The notes under the pieces: generated by a model | Database searches by the model: none | The model's input: only the letters and a program-made list of their open reading frames with translations | Told to the model about the DNA's origin: nothing | Assembly: GCA_051656485.1 (NCBI GenBank) | Contig: JBOGBZ010000147.1 | Coordinates: 3,323 to 67,322 of the forward strand | Direction: 5' to 3' | Source of the DNA: JBOFDK01 sp051656485 | GTDB lineage: Bacteria > Bacillota > Clostridia > Lachnospirales > Cellulosilyticaceae | DNA: 64,000 nucleotides | Translations under genes and position numbers: made by a program | Shown here: positions 1 through 6,945 of the stretch, in pieces | Layout of the letters: the number at the start of each line of letters is the position of its first letter | Position numbering within the stretch: position 1 is the stretch's first letter

Positions 1-1
1 C

Positions 2-454
2 AATTACGGATTTATCTTTAAAAATAGCAGGGAGAATGCAGATTTGACACAGGAGGAAGCGGCAGAGCTGCTTGATAAGAGTATCAGGACTATTAGTGAC
101 TATGAGAACAACAAAACTCTTCCACCAGTGGATGTGATCTTGGACATGACAAAGGTGTATGAGGATGAGTTACTGCTTTTCAAACTTGCGGATCCGAAGC
201 TTACATCAGTGCAAAACACAATGCCATCACGAGGGGTGCTTACGATGCTTGATGTGATTAACAAGGCTACGAAGTTATCGAGTGAGCTTATAGCGATAGC
301 CTGCGATGACAAGATAGAGGACCATGAGCTACATATTTTCAATGAAGGATGTGATATAGGGGACGAGATGATAAAAGTCGGCATGATCCTTAAGACCATG
401 GATAAAAAAGGACATAAAAAAAGAACTACTGTCCTACCAGTAGCTCTCGCGTGA
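2..454 (+). CDS. XRE-family phage regulator, 5' end cut by window edge
   Basis: The reading frame is open from base 2, so the true start lies left of the window and the TTG at 44 is probably internal. The first visible residues form an HTH_3/XRE helix-turn-helix (motif LTQEEAAELLDKSIRTISDY, about residues 15-34 of the visible part), followed by a helical tail of about 90 residues without a recognisable domain. By family it should bind an operator in the phage early region. It reads in the same direction as the recombination genes that follow, as expected for an early activator or Cro-like protein rather than a CI-type repressor. That role is inference. Confidence 0.7.
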   Translation, partial: NYGFIFKNSRENADLTQEEAAELLDKSIRTISDYENNKTLPPVDVILDMTKVYEDELLLFKLADPKLTSVQNTMPSRGVLTMLDVINKATKLSSELIAIACDDKIEDHELHIFNEGCDIGDEMIKVGMILKTMDKKGHKKRTTVLPVALA

Positions 455-511
455 AGCACTTAAGAAAAAAATCTAAATACATTATACCAAAGATTAGGGG
501 GATGGACAAGC

Positions 512-616
512 ATGGGGAAGAAATTACTTTATGTTTTAAATGAAGTTGGCATTGTCATGGTGCTTTTTGTAATCATGGTAATCCCAGTATTGGCAGTGTT
601 GCTTTATGCAGAATAG
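512..616 (+). CDS. Small single-pass membrane protein (34 aa)
   Basis: A short frame begins MGKKLLYVLNEVGIV and continues as a hydrophobic helix rich in V, I, L and M up to LLYAE-stop. An AGGGGG sequence at 496-501 lies about 10 bases upstream of the ATG. The next gene begins 13 bases after the stop. The layout of a positive N-terminus followed by about 20 hydrophobic residues predicts one inner-membrane segment. The function is unknown. It could be a chance frame, but the ribosome binding site and tight packing between genes support it. Confidence 0.4.
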   Translation: MGKKLLYVLNEVGIVMVLFVIMVIPVLAVLLYAE

Positions 617-629
617 AGGAGGTAGCAGG

Positions 630-806
630 ATGATTCAATTAGGCGATTACCGATTAGAGCAAGATGAACCAACGCCACTGCTTATATGTGATGGGTGTTG
701 TGCTGATATTTATTTAGGTGAGTCTTATTACAAGATTGATGGTGAAAATATCTGCGATGATTGCTTGAAGGAGTATATGAAGAGGTATAAGGAGGTAGCA
801 GGATGA
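630..806 (+). CDS. Small zinc-finger-like phage protein
   Basis: This 58-residue protein starts at the ATG at 630, eight bases after AGGAGG; an upstream ATG at 606 lies inside the preceding small gene. It has two cysteine pairs (CDGCC near residue 21 and CDDC near residue 45), the spacing of a small treble-clef or LIM-like zinc knuckle. Its stop overlaps the start of the exonuclease gene, so the two are probably translationally coupled. The sequence predicts metal binding but not function. Such proteins commonly sit in phage early operons. Confidence 0.55.
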   Translation: MIQLGDYRLEQDEPTPLLICDGCCADIYLGESYYKIDGENICDDCLKEYMKRYKEVAG

Positions 807-1732
807 AAGCAATAAAGCTTGTTAGTACAAAAAATATGTCATATGAAGACTGGCTAAAGTGGAGAAAAAAGGGATTGGGTGGGAGTGAAGCGGCTACTGT
901 TGCAGGGCTTAATCCATGGAGTTCACCTATTAATGTTTACTTAGATAAAACCAATGAAGAAGTTGATCCTATTCAAGACAATGAAAGAATGAGAGTCGGG
1001 AGAGACTTGGAGGATTATGTAGCTAAACGTTTTGAAGAAGCTACGGGCTTTAAGGTAAGGCGTGAAAATTACTTGTTGCAGCATCCAGAGCATGATTTCA
1101 TGCTGGCAAACTTAGACCGTGTTATTTGTGGTGAAAACGCCTTTCTTGAGTGTAAGACGACAGGGAGCTATAGTAAAAGTGAGTGGGAAGAAGGTATCCC
1201 TCTACATTATGAATTACAGTGCCTACATTATATGGCAGTTGGTGGGTTTGATTATTGTTATATCGCGTGCCTAATCGGTAATGAGAAGTTTGTTTGGCAT
1301 AGAATAGGGCGGGATGAAGAAACAATTAACAACCTTATAATTGTTGAAAAGGCGTTTTGGGAGCAATACGTTATTGGTAATGAAGTACCTGAGCCTGATG
1401 GTAGTAATGAATATAGTGAAGTGATTAAGAAGAAATACAGTACGAGTGTGGATGAATCTATTGAACTTAATAGTGCATTTGAGAAGAAGCTGGCTAGACG
1501 TGACGAGATTGAGGCTTTAACCAAAGAACTTGACAAAGAAAAGAAACAAATAGACCAAGAAATTCAAGTTGAAATGGAAATAAGTGAATCAGCTACTGTA
1601 GGAAATCGAAAGGTTACATGGAAGACGCATGAAAGAACTACAGTTGATACTAAGCGATTAAAAGCAGAAAAGCCTGAGCTTTACACGGCATACAGTCAGA
1701 CAATCAATAGCAGAGTATTTAAGGTGAAATAG
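803..1732 (+). CDS. YqaJ-family phage exonuclease (alkaline exonuclease of a RecET-like pair)
   Basis: This 309-residue protein matches the YqaJ/lambda-exonuclease family, which degrades the 5' strand of double-stranded ends for phage recombination. The family signature GLGGSEAATVAG is at residues 25-36. The PD-(D/E)XK core is visible as D105 and E116-x-K118 (LANLDR followed by LECKTTG). A C-terminal charged coiled coil (about residues 220-260) may contact the annealase. The recT gene lies 170 bases downstream, the usual arrangement. Length and motifs are complete, so it is probably active. The start overlaps the preceding zinc-finger gene by four bases. Confidence 0.85.
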   Translation: MKAIKLVSTKNMSYEDWLKWRKKGLGGSEAATVAGLNPWSSPINVYLDKTNEEVDPIQDNERMRVGRDLEDYVAKRFEEATGFKVRRENYLLQHPEHDFMLANLDRVICGENAFLECKTTGSYSKSEWEEGIPLHYELQCLHYMAVGGFDYCYIACLIGNEKFVWHRIGRDEETINNLIIVEKAFWEQYVIGNEVPEPDGSNEYSEVIKKKYSTSVDESIELNSAFEKKLARRDEIEALTKELDKEKKQIDQEIQVEMEISESATVGNRKVTWKTHERTTVDTKRLKAEKPELYTAYSQTINSRVFKVK

Positions 1733-1744
1733 AGAGGTGATGAT

Positions 1745-1915
1745 GTGGAATTTAAGCATCTTATAAGGCTATATGATGACTTGACAAGTTATATGGAACA
1801 TCAATGTACTGGGTGTAATAGGTGCATGAGTACAGAAATAATATGCAATAAAATTGTCGAACTCAAAACAATAATAAATCAAAGGATAAAGGAGATTGAG
1901 AACAATGGCGAGTGA
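1745..1915 (+). CDS. Small cysteine-rich protein between exonuclease and recT
   Basis: A GTG start at 1745 sits six bases after AGAGGTG and opens a 56-residue frame that ends inside the start of recT (11-base overlap). It has four cysteines: three clustered as CTGCNRC around residues 21-27 and one near residue 34, suggesting a bound metal ion. The C-terminal half is helical and charged. No family is recognised. It fills what would otherwise be a 170-base gap and has its own ribosome binding site, which is why it is called. Confidence 0.5.
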   Translation: MEFKHLIRLYDDLTSYMEHQCTGCNRCMSTEIICNKIVELKTIINQRIKEIENNGE

Positions 1916-2705
1916 ACAAGCAAAAGGAGCTTTACAATCAAAAGCAAGTGGTGAAGTAAAGGTAAGTCCACAAAAAGGCATGCAACAATTGATGAAAGCA
2001 ATGGCTAAAGAGATTGAAGCAGCACTACCAAGTATGGTAAGTAGTGAGAGATTTCAAAGGGTAGCACTTACGGCTTTTAGTGCAAATCCAGCACTTCAAA
2101 AATGTGAGCCAAAGAGTTTTATTGCTGCAATGATGCAGAGTGCACAACTTGGGTTAGAGCCTAATACGCCACTTGGACAAGCGTACCTCATTCCGTATGG
2201 TACAAATGTACAATTCCAAGTAGGTTATAAAGGTATGCTTGAACTGGCACAACGTAGTGGGAAAATAAAAACAATTTATGCTCATGCGGTTTATGATAAG
2301 GATGTGTTCGATGTTGATTACGGTCTAAATCAAGATCTTAAGCACAAGCCACTTCTGACCGGTGAGAGAGGAGGTGTTATTGGATACTATGCGGTCTATC
2401 ACACGGTAGATGATGGATATAACTTTGTATATCGAACTAAAGAGCAAATCCTAGAATTTGCTCAGGCTAAGTCTAAGACATTTAAAAATGGTCCATGGCA
2501 AACAGATTTCGATGCAATGGCTAAGAAAACGGTTATTAAACAACTGCTTAAGTATGCACCAATTAGCATTGAACTACAGCAAGCAATTGCTCAAGATACA
2601 ACAGTTAAAACAAATATTGACGCAGATATGAGTATTGTAGCCGATGAATCAGATTATATTGAGACAACGGCTGTGGAAGCACAAAACGATGTGCCAGCTG
2701 TATAA
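1905..2705 (+). CDS. recT: RecT-family single-strand annealing protein
   Basis: This 266-residue RecT/Redbeta-type annealase coats the single strand made by the YqaJ exonuclease and pairs it with its complement. Characteristic family segments are visible: the QLGLEPNTPLGQAYLIPYG stretch around residues 80-98, then FQVGYKGMLELAQRSG, and the late DAMAKKTVIKQLLKYAP motif. The ATG at 1905 is chosen because AAAGGAG ends ten bases before it; a TTG at 1896 is too close to that site. The acidic C-terminus is typical and probably flexible. With yqaJ upstream it forms a RecET-like recombination pair. Confidence 0.92.
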   Translation: MASEQAKGALQSKASGEVKVSPQKGMQQLMKAMAKEIEAALPSMVSSERFQRVALTAFSANPALQKCEPKSFIAAMMQSAQLGLEPNTPLGQAYLIPYGTNVQFQVGYKGMLELAQRSGKIKTIYAHAVYDKDVFDVDYGLNQDLKHKPLLTGERGGVIGYYAVYHTVDDGYNFVYRTKEQILEFAQAKSKTFKNGPWQTDFDAMAKKTVIKQLLKYAPISIELQQAIAQDTTVKTNIDADMSIVADESDYIETTAVEAQNDVPAV

Positions 2706-2716
2706 AGAATAAACAC

Positions 2717-2744
2717 TAGGAGGTAGCCTGAAGGGCACCTCCTA
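2717..2744 (+). other. Hairpin between recT and the DnaD-like gene
   Basis: An 8-bp perfect stem (TAGGAGGT/ACCTCCTA) encloses a 12-base loop. It has no following T run, so it is not a good intrinsic terminator. The left arm contains a full Shine-Dalgarno sequence that is paired in the fold, so it may act as an RNA-processing or translational control element for the gene at 2767. Confidence 0.35.
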
Positions 2745-2766
2745 TGCACAAAGGATGTGACAATAG

Positions 2767-3627
2767 ATGAACTACCTAAGAGAAATAAACCTATTTTACG
2801 ATTGGCTCGAAACTCATTCCGTTTCAGATTCGGTTATTGTCTTATGGCATGCGCTTATGCATATCAACAACAAGACTGGATGGAAACAAGAATTTGCGGT
2901 GGCCATATCAACCTTAGAGGTCAAAACAGGTTTAAAGAAGGGTGCAATACAGAGAGCGAGACAGACACTAAAAGATATGGGTAGAATTGACTTCACAAGT
3001 CGAAAGGGTAACCAAGCAGCAATGTATAAAATAATCTCCTTAGAAGTGGACTATCGAGAATTTGCGGTCTTTAAAGAGCCACAAACCAATCCACAAACCA
3101 GTCCACAAACCAGTCCACAAACCAGTCCACAAACCAGTCCTATTAATAAAATAAACTATACTAAACCAAAAGAAACTTCTTCATCGTCTTCAAAAGAGCA
3201 TGACGAGGACGACGACACCAAAAGTATAGCTTTTAAATTTTACGAGGAAAACATCTCAAAGCTTAAACCTTACGAGAAGTCCTTACTTGATAAGTTGATT
3301 ACCACGCATGGTGAAGAGTTGGTGATACATGCAAGTAAAGCAGCGATAGAGAATAAGGCTACAAGTATCAAGTACATAGTTGCGGTATTGGATGACTGGA
3401 AAAGTAAAAACTTAACCAGTGTTGAGGCAGTCATCCAACATGAGGAGAACTGGCAGCGGAATAAGACAGGCAGCAACGTAACACCGATTACTAAAAACAA
3501 GTCGTTCACCAGTATGTATCAACACGACTGGGACTTGGACGAATTAGAGACGATGGCATCAGAGCGAATGGATAGAAGTCTAGAAGAGTATCAATCAAGT
3601 AAAGCAGCAATGGTTGGAGGCGAGTAG
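2767..3627 (+). CDS. DnaD-like phage replication initiation protein
   Basis: This 286-residue protein has the usual layout of clostridial phage replication proteins. A winged-helix domain (about residues 1-95; segments FAVAISTLEVKTGLKKGAIQRARQ and LKDMGRIDF) is followed by a low-complexity linker and a DnaD/DnaB2-like domain (about residues 155-225, ending IKYIVAVLDDWKSKNLTSVE). DnaD proteins remodel the origin and recruit the helicase. The linker carries five tandem four-residue P-Q-T-S units encoded by a 12-bp DNA repeat, then a serine run and an acidic patch. No helicase-loader gene is visible nearby, so the phage may rely on host DnaI/DnaC. Confidence 0.75.
   Translation: MNYLREINLFYDWLETHSVSDSVIVLWHALMHINNKTGWKQEFAVAISTLEVKTGLKKGAIQRARQTLKDMGRIDFTSRKGNQAAMYKIISLEVDYREFAVFKEPQTNPQTSPQTSPQTSPQTSPINKINYTKPKETSSSSSKEHDEDDDTKSIAFKFYEENISKLKPYEKSLLDKLITTHGEELVIHASKAAIENKATSIKYIVAVLDDWKSKNLTSVEAVIQHEENWQRNKTGSNVTPITKNKSFTSMYQHDWDLDELETMASERMDRSLEEYQSSKAAMVGGE
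3079..3138 (+). repeat. Five tandem 12-bp repeats inside the DnaD-like gene
   Basis: The unit CCACAAACCAGT occurs five times in tandem; the first copy ends in AAT. Because 12 is a multiple of three, it encodes repeating PQTS in the interdomain linker, and copy-number slippage would keep the frame. In many phages the origin lies inside the replication initiator gene, so these iterons might also be binding sites. That second role is inference only. Confidence 0.85.
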
Positions 3628-3631
3628 GGGT

Positions 3632-3823
3632 ATGAGTACACAAGAGATAAATACCACAATCATTTGGGCAGAGGAGCTGGCAAACAAACACAACTTGGGT
3701 GTGAATGTGATTATTAATGCATTTGTAACTGCTAGATCTGAACTAGGTGATAGTGATAAAGCGAAGAGGTTAGTTGAACAGGAGTTAGAGGAACGTCACA
3801 AGAAGCTGGGGTGTGCATCATGA
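3632..3823 (+). CDS. Hypothetical phage protein (63 aa)
   Basis: A short, mainly helical acidic protein beginning MSTQEINTTIIWAEELANKH. The ATG at 3632 lies five bases after the stop of the replication gene, and its own stop overlaps the next start as ATGA at 3820-3823, so the three genes are probably translated as a coupled unit. No domain or motif is recognised. A TTG at 3614 in the same frame would extend it into the upstream gene but has no better ribosome binding site. Confidence 0.55.
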   Translation: MSTQEINTTIIWAEELANKHNLGVNVIINAFVTARSELGDSDKAKRLVEQELEERHKKLGCAS

Positions 3824-4107
3824 AAAAACCACATGTGTACTTAACTTACAATGCAAGGACTGCATGGAGGAAAAGACGAGGGTACGCCGACTACAGAGAG
3901 CTATCCAGCGAGGTTGCAGCAAGAATCATGCATCAAATCAAAGTAGGCTTAAGCTTGGATGAAGATAACCGTGCAAAGGTACGCGTCAGAGGCAATATGA
4001 TTGCGACAATACAGATGTCACCTGAAGGATGGAAAGTGCTAGATTTTACAAAAGACACAGGAGGTAGAGGGTATGACAAGTTGGAGAAATATGGAGGGGT
4101 ATCCTGA
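3820..4107 (+). CDS. Hypothetical basic phage protein (95 aa)
   Basis: This starts at the ATG of the ATGA overlap with the preceding gene. The N-terminus is strongly basic (NARTAWRKRRGYADYRE), followed by a mixed alpha/beta region. The net charge suggests nucleic-acid binding, but no family is recognised. Its 3' end overlaps the RecU-like gene by 35 bases. It sits in the recombination/replication block, consistent with an accessory role there. Confidence 0.5.
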   Translation: MKKPHVYLTYNARTAWRKRRGYADYRELSSEVAARIMHQIKVGLSLDEDNRAKVRVRGNMIATIQMSPEGWKVLDFTKDTGGRGYDKLEKYGGVS

Positions 4108-4657
4108 CCCAACAGCATGTGAAGCAGTTGAAAGAGCAAGTAAAAACCGAAAGATGGCAAACAAGGGAAAAGGCTTCGAGGATGAGGTTAATTTAGCAAA
4201 TAAGGTATACCACAACAGAGGCATAGCCTTAGTGCAAAAGATTAGTACGCCGTGGCAGGTTATAAGACGTGGGGCACAAATCGTAAGTGCATTCCCAACT
4301 GGGAAAAGTACACTAGACTTTAGGGGCACGGTTAAGGGAGGTATGAGTATAAGCTTTGACTGCAAGGAGAGCGAAGATCCTAACGGCCTACCACTCAAAC
4401 ACATCAAGGAGCATCAGATTGAGTACATGAGGGATGCGCTAGAGGTTGGAGAAAATAGCTTTCTCTTGTGCTTCATGAAGTCAACTAGCATGAGATACTT
4501 CATTCCCGGGCGTGTGGTACTTGATTACTGGGATGCATGGCAACAAAATAAAGGGCGCAAAGGGTTTAATACTATACGCATCGATGACATGGTGAGTATA
4601 CGGTCAAGGGATGGCGTTATATTAGACTACCTGGCACCTTTAAATATACAAAAGTAA
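4073..4657 (+). CDS. RecU-like Holliday junction resolvase / VRR-type nuclease
   Basis: This 194-residue protein resembles RecU, the Gram-positive resolvase that cuts four-way junctions. GKGFEDEVN (residues 32-40) supplies the first acidic residue, STLDFRG places an aspartate at 82, and SFDCKES gives D96-x-K98, together a PD-(D/E)XK core. RecU normally has glutamate where D96 stands (E-x-K), a conservative change that may be tolerated. The start has an ideal AGGAGGT eight bases upstream. Next to exonuclease and annealase genes, it probably resolves recombination or packaging intermediates of the phage. Confidence 0.75.
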   Translation: MTSWRNMEGYPDPTACEAVERASKNRKMANKGKGFEDEVNLANKVYHNRGIALVQKISTPWQVIRRGAQIVSAFPTGKSTLDFRGTVKGGMSISFDCKESEDPNGLPLKHIKEHQIEYMRDALEVGENSFLLCFMKSTSMRYFIPGRVVLDYWDAWQQNKGRKGFNTIRIDDMVSIRSRDGVILDYLAPLNIQK

Positions 4658-4669
4658 AGGGGAATGCAC

Positions 4670-5299
4670 ATGAAAAGAATACTGGTAGAGGACCAAAAGA
4701 CAGGTGATATACTGACAGACGTCACATTTAGTGGTCAATATAATATCACGTACACTGACGACTACGATGGCGGTAAGATGCGTATGATTAAGACCATCGA
4801 AAATGGGAAGTATGGCGATAATCACTGGATTAAAAATATGTGGTACAAACCAATAGCCCTTAGACTTGCAGATAAGTTCAGAGAGTTGAAGCACGTACCA
4901 ATCAACCGTATCTTATTCATCGAGGATATCAACTATGAGGACACAGGCAAGGCAAAGGACCCATGGATGGCACGGTGTAAGAAAGCAAATAAAGACTTCA
5001 TGGAGATGACAGGCTACGAGTACATTATTGAAACACGTAGCTGGTACATAGAACGTATGCAACCTGAGCAAGTAGCAGCACTTATCTATCACGAGTTAAT
5101 GCACATTGATACAGACGGCAACTTGAGAAAACACAGTATAGAGGACTGGGGGCATCTTGTGGCATCACTTGGACATGATTGGGCAACAACAAAAGCCACG
5201 ATTAAAGACATCCTTGATGAGAGTTTCGAAGGATGGTCATCGATGCCAACAGTCGCTACACAACTTACACTGTTTAGAGAGATGAAAAGGTCGAGTTAA
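4670..5299 (+). CDS. Phage metallopeptidase-like protein with C-terminal QLTLF motif
   Basis: A 209-residue protein with the zinc-peptidase signature HELMH at residues 141-145 (YHELMHID), followed by a possible third ligand in IEDWGHLVASLGHDW. This fits the family of putative phage metallopeptidases. Near the C-terminus QLTLF (residues 198-202, bases 5261-5275) matches the consensus by which bacterial proteins bind the beta sliding clamp. The ATG at 4670 is preferred over the ATG at 4664 because it lies seven bases after AAAGGGG. Substrate and role are unknown. It sits among replication and recombination genes, not lysis genes. Confidence 0.6.
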   Translation: MKRILVEDQKTGDILTDVTFSGQYNITYTDDYDGGKMRMIKTIENGKYGDNHWIKNMWYKPIALRLADKFRELKHVPINRILFIEDINYEDTGKAKDPWMARCKKANKDFMEMTGYEYIIETRSWYIERMQPEQVAALIYHELMHIDTDGNLRKHSIEDWGHLVASLGHDWATTKATIKDILDESFEGWSSMPTVATQLTLFREMKRSS

Positions 5300-5321
5300 C
5301 AAAAGAAAAGGGGAATAGAGT

Positions 5322-5594
5322 ATGAGCACGTGCAGGAGCTGCAAACAAAAGATTGAGTTTATGAAAACAACCGCAGGCAAGTTAATGCCAGTTAATCCAG
5401 GTGTTTTATTTGTACATCCACATCCTAAAGGTAAAACAACCATCGTCACATTCTCAGGTGAAGTCGTAAGAGGCGTTAAGGTATCACATGAGGATGAAAT
5501 CACTAAAGTAGGGCAAGAGACACACTTTGCGACTTGCCCTAATGCAAGTAAGCACAGGAGTAAAGTTGCGGTACATCGTACTCCGGGTTATTAA
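5322..5594 (+). CDS. Small zinc-ribbon-like phage protein
   Basis: This 90-residue protein begins MSTCRSCKQKIEFMKTTAGK and carries CRSC near residue 4 and a second Cys/His set late in the protein (HFATCPNASKHR). This pattern, with a GK-x-MPVNP segment between, recurs in phage hypothetical proteins and predicts one bound zinc. Its ribosome binding site (AAGGGG) is clear. Its 3' end overlaps the next gene by 29 bases if the TTG start there is right. No function can be assigned. Confidence 0.55.
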   Translation: MSTCRSCKQKIEFMKTTAGKLMPVNPGVLFVHPHPKGKTTIVTFSGEVVRGVKVSHEDEITKVGQETHFATCPNASKHRSKVAVHRTPGY

Positions 5595-5790
5595 TGAGTA
5601 TCACGGCAAGATAAATGGTCAAAAGTGGGATAGATTCCACCTGCAGGTGCAAGAAGGAAGCAAGATCACGACAACGTGGCTCCTTCGACTTCAAGGAAGC
5701 TATCCCAAGACCATTAAACCTGATGATGTGATAGAAGATGGTAGGGTTGTTGGAAGAATAAAAGTGGATGAGCAAATGAGTTTGTTTTAA
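5566..5790 (+). CDS. Hypothetical phage protein ending in QMSLF
   Basis: The best start is the TTG at 5566, five bases after AGGAG; upstream in-frame starts (TTG 5527, ATG 5542) lack a good ribosome binding site. The 74-residue product looks beta-rich (LRYIVLRVINEYHGK, WDRFHLQVQEG, TTWLLRLQG), compatible with a small OB- or SH3-like fold. The last five residues, QMSLF, match the bacterial sliding-clamp binding pentapeptide QL[SD]LF with M for L. It is probably a replication-associated protein, by inference. Confidence 0.5.
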   Translation: MRYIVLRVINEYHGKINGQKWDRFHLQVQEGSKITTTWLLRLQGSYPKTIKPDDVIEDGRVVGRIKVDEQMSLF

Positions 5791-5865
5791 ATCAGGTACA
5801 TTGACGTAGTATGCAACTGATTTGCCTAAATCAAGTAAAATTGTCAACAAAGGAAGGGGAATAGA

Positions 5866-6279
5866 ATGAGAGCGATTAAGTTTAGAGCATGGGATGCTTA
5901 TAGAAAAGAAATGGCACATAGTGATGATGGCAACCAAGAATATGGATGGTTTACAAATACTGAAGGTTGTATGATTTGCGTAAAAATCGAAGAGGAAAAC
6001 GATGTAGAACTCAGCAATATAATGCAGTACACAGGGTTAAATGACAAGATTGGTACAGAGATATATGAGGATGATATCGTAGAGGTTAAATATATTGCTA
6101 AAGATGGGCAAGTAATTATTAAACAAAACTGTAAGGTGGTATTCAAGGATCAAGCTTTTGGGGTAGATGATTATGGCATTAGCAAAGAGTTTACGCCATT
6201 TAGAAGTTTTGCACCCGACTTTAAATTCGGCATAGTTGGAAATGTTTATGAGAACCCGGAGTGGGGAATTGAAATCTAA
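5866..6279 (+). CDS. YopX-family phage protein
   Basis: This 137-residue protein begins MRAIKFRAWDAYRKEM, the hallmark start of the YopX family found in many Firmicutes phages. The middle MQYTGLNDKIGTEIYEDDIVEVKY is the second conserved segment, and the C-terminal NVYENPEW is also typical. The family adopts an oligomeric beta-rich fold of unknown function. The start has AAGGAAGGGG upstream. A 75-base gap separates it from the previous gene with no feature seen. Confidence 0.85.
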   Translation: MRAIKFRAWDAYRKEMAHSDDGNQEYGWFTNTEGCMICVKIEEENDVELSNIMQYTGLNDKIGTEIYEDDIVEVKYIAKDGQVIIKQNCKVVFKDQAFGVDDYGISKEFTPFRSFAPDFKFGIVGNVYENPEWGIEI

Positions 6280-6302
6280 GTTTTATGAAACGAGGCGAAA
6301 AA

Positions 6303-6395
6303 ATGGAAGTAGGAGTGTTTATAGGTATTGTGTATGTAATTGGAATAGGTACTGGTGTTTGGTTAACACTAAGAGTACTTAAAAGAAACTCATAA
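6303..6395 (+). CDS. Small single-pass membrane protein (30 aa)
   Basis: This frame encodes MEVGVFIGIVYVIGIGTGVW followed by a short basic tail (RVLKRNS). The hydrophobic segment with glycines every few residues predicts one membrane helix with the tail in the cytoplasm. The upstream sequence ACGAGGCG is only a weak ribosome binding site. It lies in an otherwise empty 140-base gap between two well-supported genes. Function unknown; chance occurrence is possible. Confidence 0.35.
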   Translation: MEVGVFIGIVYVIGIGTGVWLTLRVLKRNS

Positions 6396-6420
6396 AATAA
6401 TTTTTTGAAAGGGTGAGAGC

Positions 6421-6660
6421 GTGAAGAGTGAGAAGAAGCATTTTACCGAGAAAACGTATGTCATTTATAAGAAACCATATGAGGGGGCTCAGTGGTCTAG
6501 AGGACAGTGTGAAGCGTACATAAGGGACTTAAGTTATAGCTGGGCAGTTGGGAAGTGTCAGGAGCTGAGAAGAGAGCATGGGTTTTGTGCATTTGGTTAC
6601 GCAGAACAAGAAGAGTTTGATAAGTGCATGGAAGAAGAAAGACAAATGTCATTACTTTAA
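6421..6660 (+). CDS. Hypothetical phage protein ending in QMSLL
   Basis: A GTG start six bases after AAAGGGTGAG opens a 79-residue protein with no recognised family. It is rich in charged and aromatic residues, has three cysteines, and ends ERQMSLL. The last five residues resemble the sliding-clamp binding pentapeptide, as in the proteins ending at 5299 and 5790. It lies between YopX and a NUMOD-like gene. The function is otherwise unknown. Confidence 0.55.
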   Translation: MKSEKKHFTEKTYVIYKKPYEGAQWSRGQCEAYIRDLSYSWAVGKCQELRREHGFCAFGYAEQEEFDKCMEEERQMSLL

Positions 6661-6675
6661 TTAGAAGGTGGGAAC

Positions 6676-6867
6676 ATGGGAAGGAATAAGCATATTTTAC
6701 AATTAGACTATGATACTGGAGAGGTCATTGAGGAGTACAGATATATAGAGGATGCTGCTTACGACAATTGGGTATCACGAGACGTACTTTATAAAGCGGT
6801 GAATAATCGAGGAGGCTATATGGAAAAGAGAAAGCTAAGATTTCAACTTAAGGAAGAATGTAACTAA
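6676..6867 (+). CDS. NUMOD1-like small DNA-binding protein
   Basis: The 63-residue product has a strand-turn-helix pattern: ILQLDYDTGEVIEEYRYIED, then AYDNWVSRDVLYKAVNN and GGYMEKRKLRFQL. This matches the NUMOD1 module (a repeated hydrophobic strand, a helix-turn-helix with an invariant-like V/I, and a final aromatic-basic segment), normally the DNA-binding arm of homing endonucleases. Here no nuclease domain is attached, so it may be a free-standing DNA-binding protein or a remnant. Its ribosome binding site AAGGTGGG is good. Confidence 0.5.
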   Translation: MGRNKHILQLDYDTGEVIEEYRYIEDAAYDNWVSRDVLYKAVNNRGGYMEKRKLRFQLKEECN

Positions 6868-6881
6868 CAACCTAATAATAA

Positions 6882-6919
6882 CCAAAGCACTTATGTCTAA
6901 ATTGGCATGAGTGTTTTGG
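6882..6919 (+). other. Hairpin upstream of late regulator
   Basis: A 10-bp stem with one G-U pair (CCAAAGCACT/AGTGTTTTGG) encloses an 18-base loop just before the ribosome binding site of the gene at 6946. No T run follows, so it is not a standard terminator. It may be a leader structure or a regulator-binding dyad. Confidence 0.3.
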
Positions 6920-6945
6920 TGCTTATTAGAGGAGGGGGAATGCAT

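Noticed and set aside
2757..2984. Alternative frame overlapping the start of the DnaD-like gene
   Set aside because: It overlaps the much better supported 286-residue gene, shows no family pattern and has no separate ribosome binding site.
3079..3138. Possible CRISPR-like array
   Set aside because: The repeats are head-to-tail 12-mers without spacers and lie in frame inside a coding region; no cas genes are present anywhere in the window.
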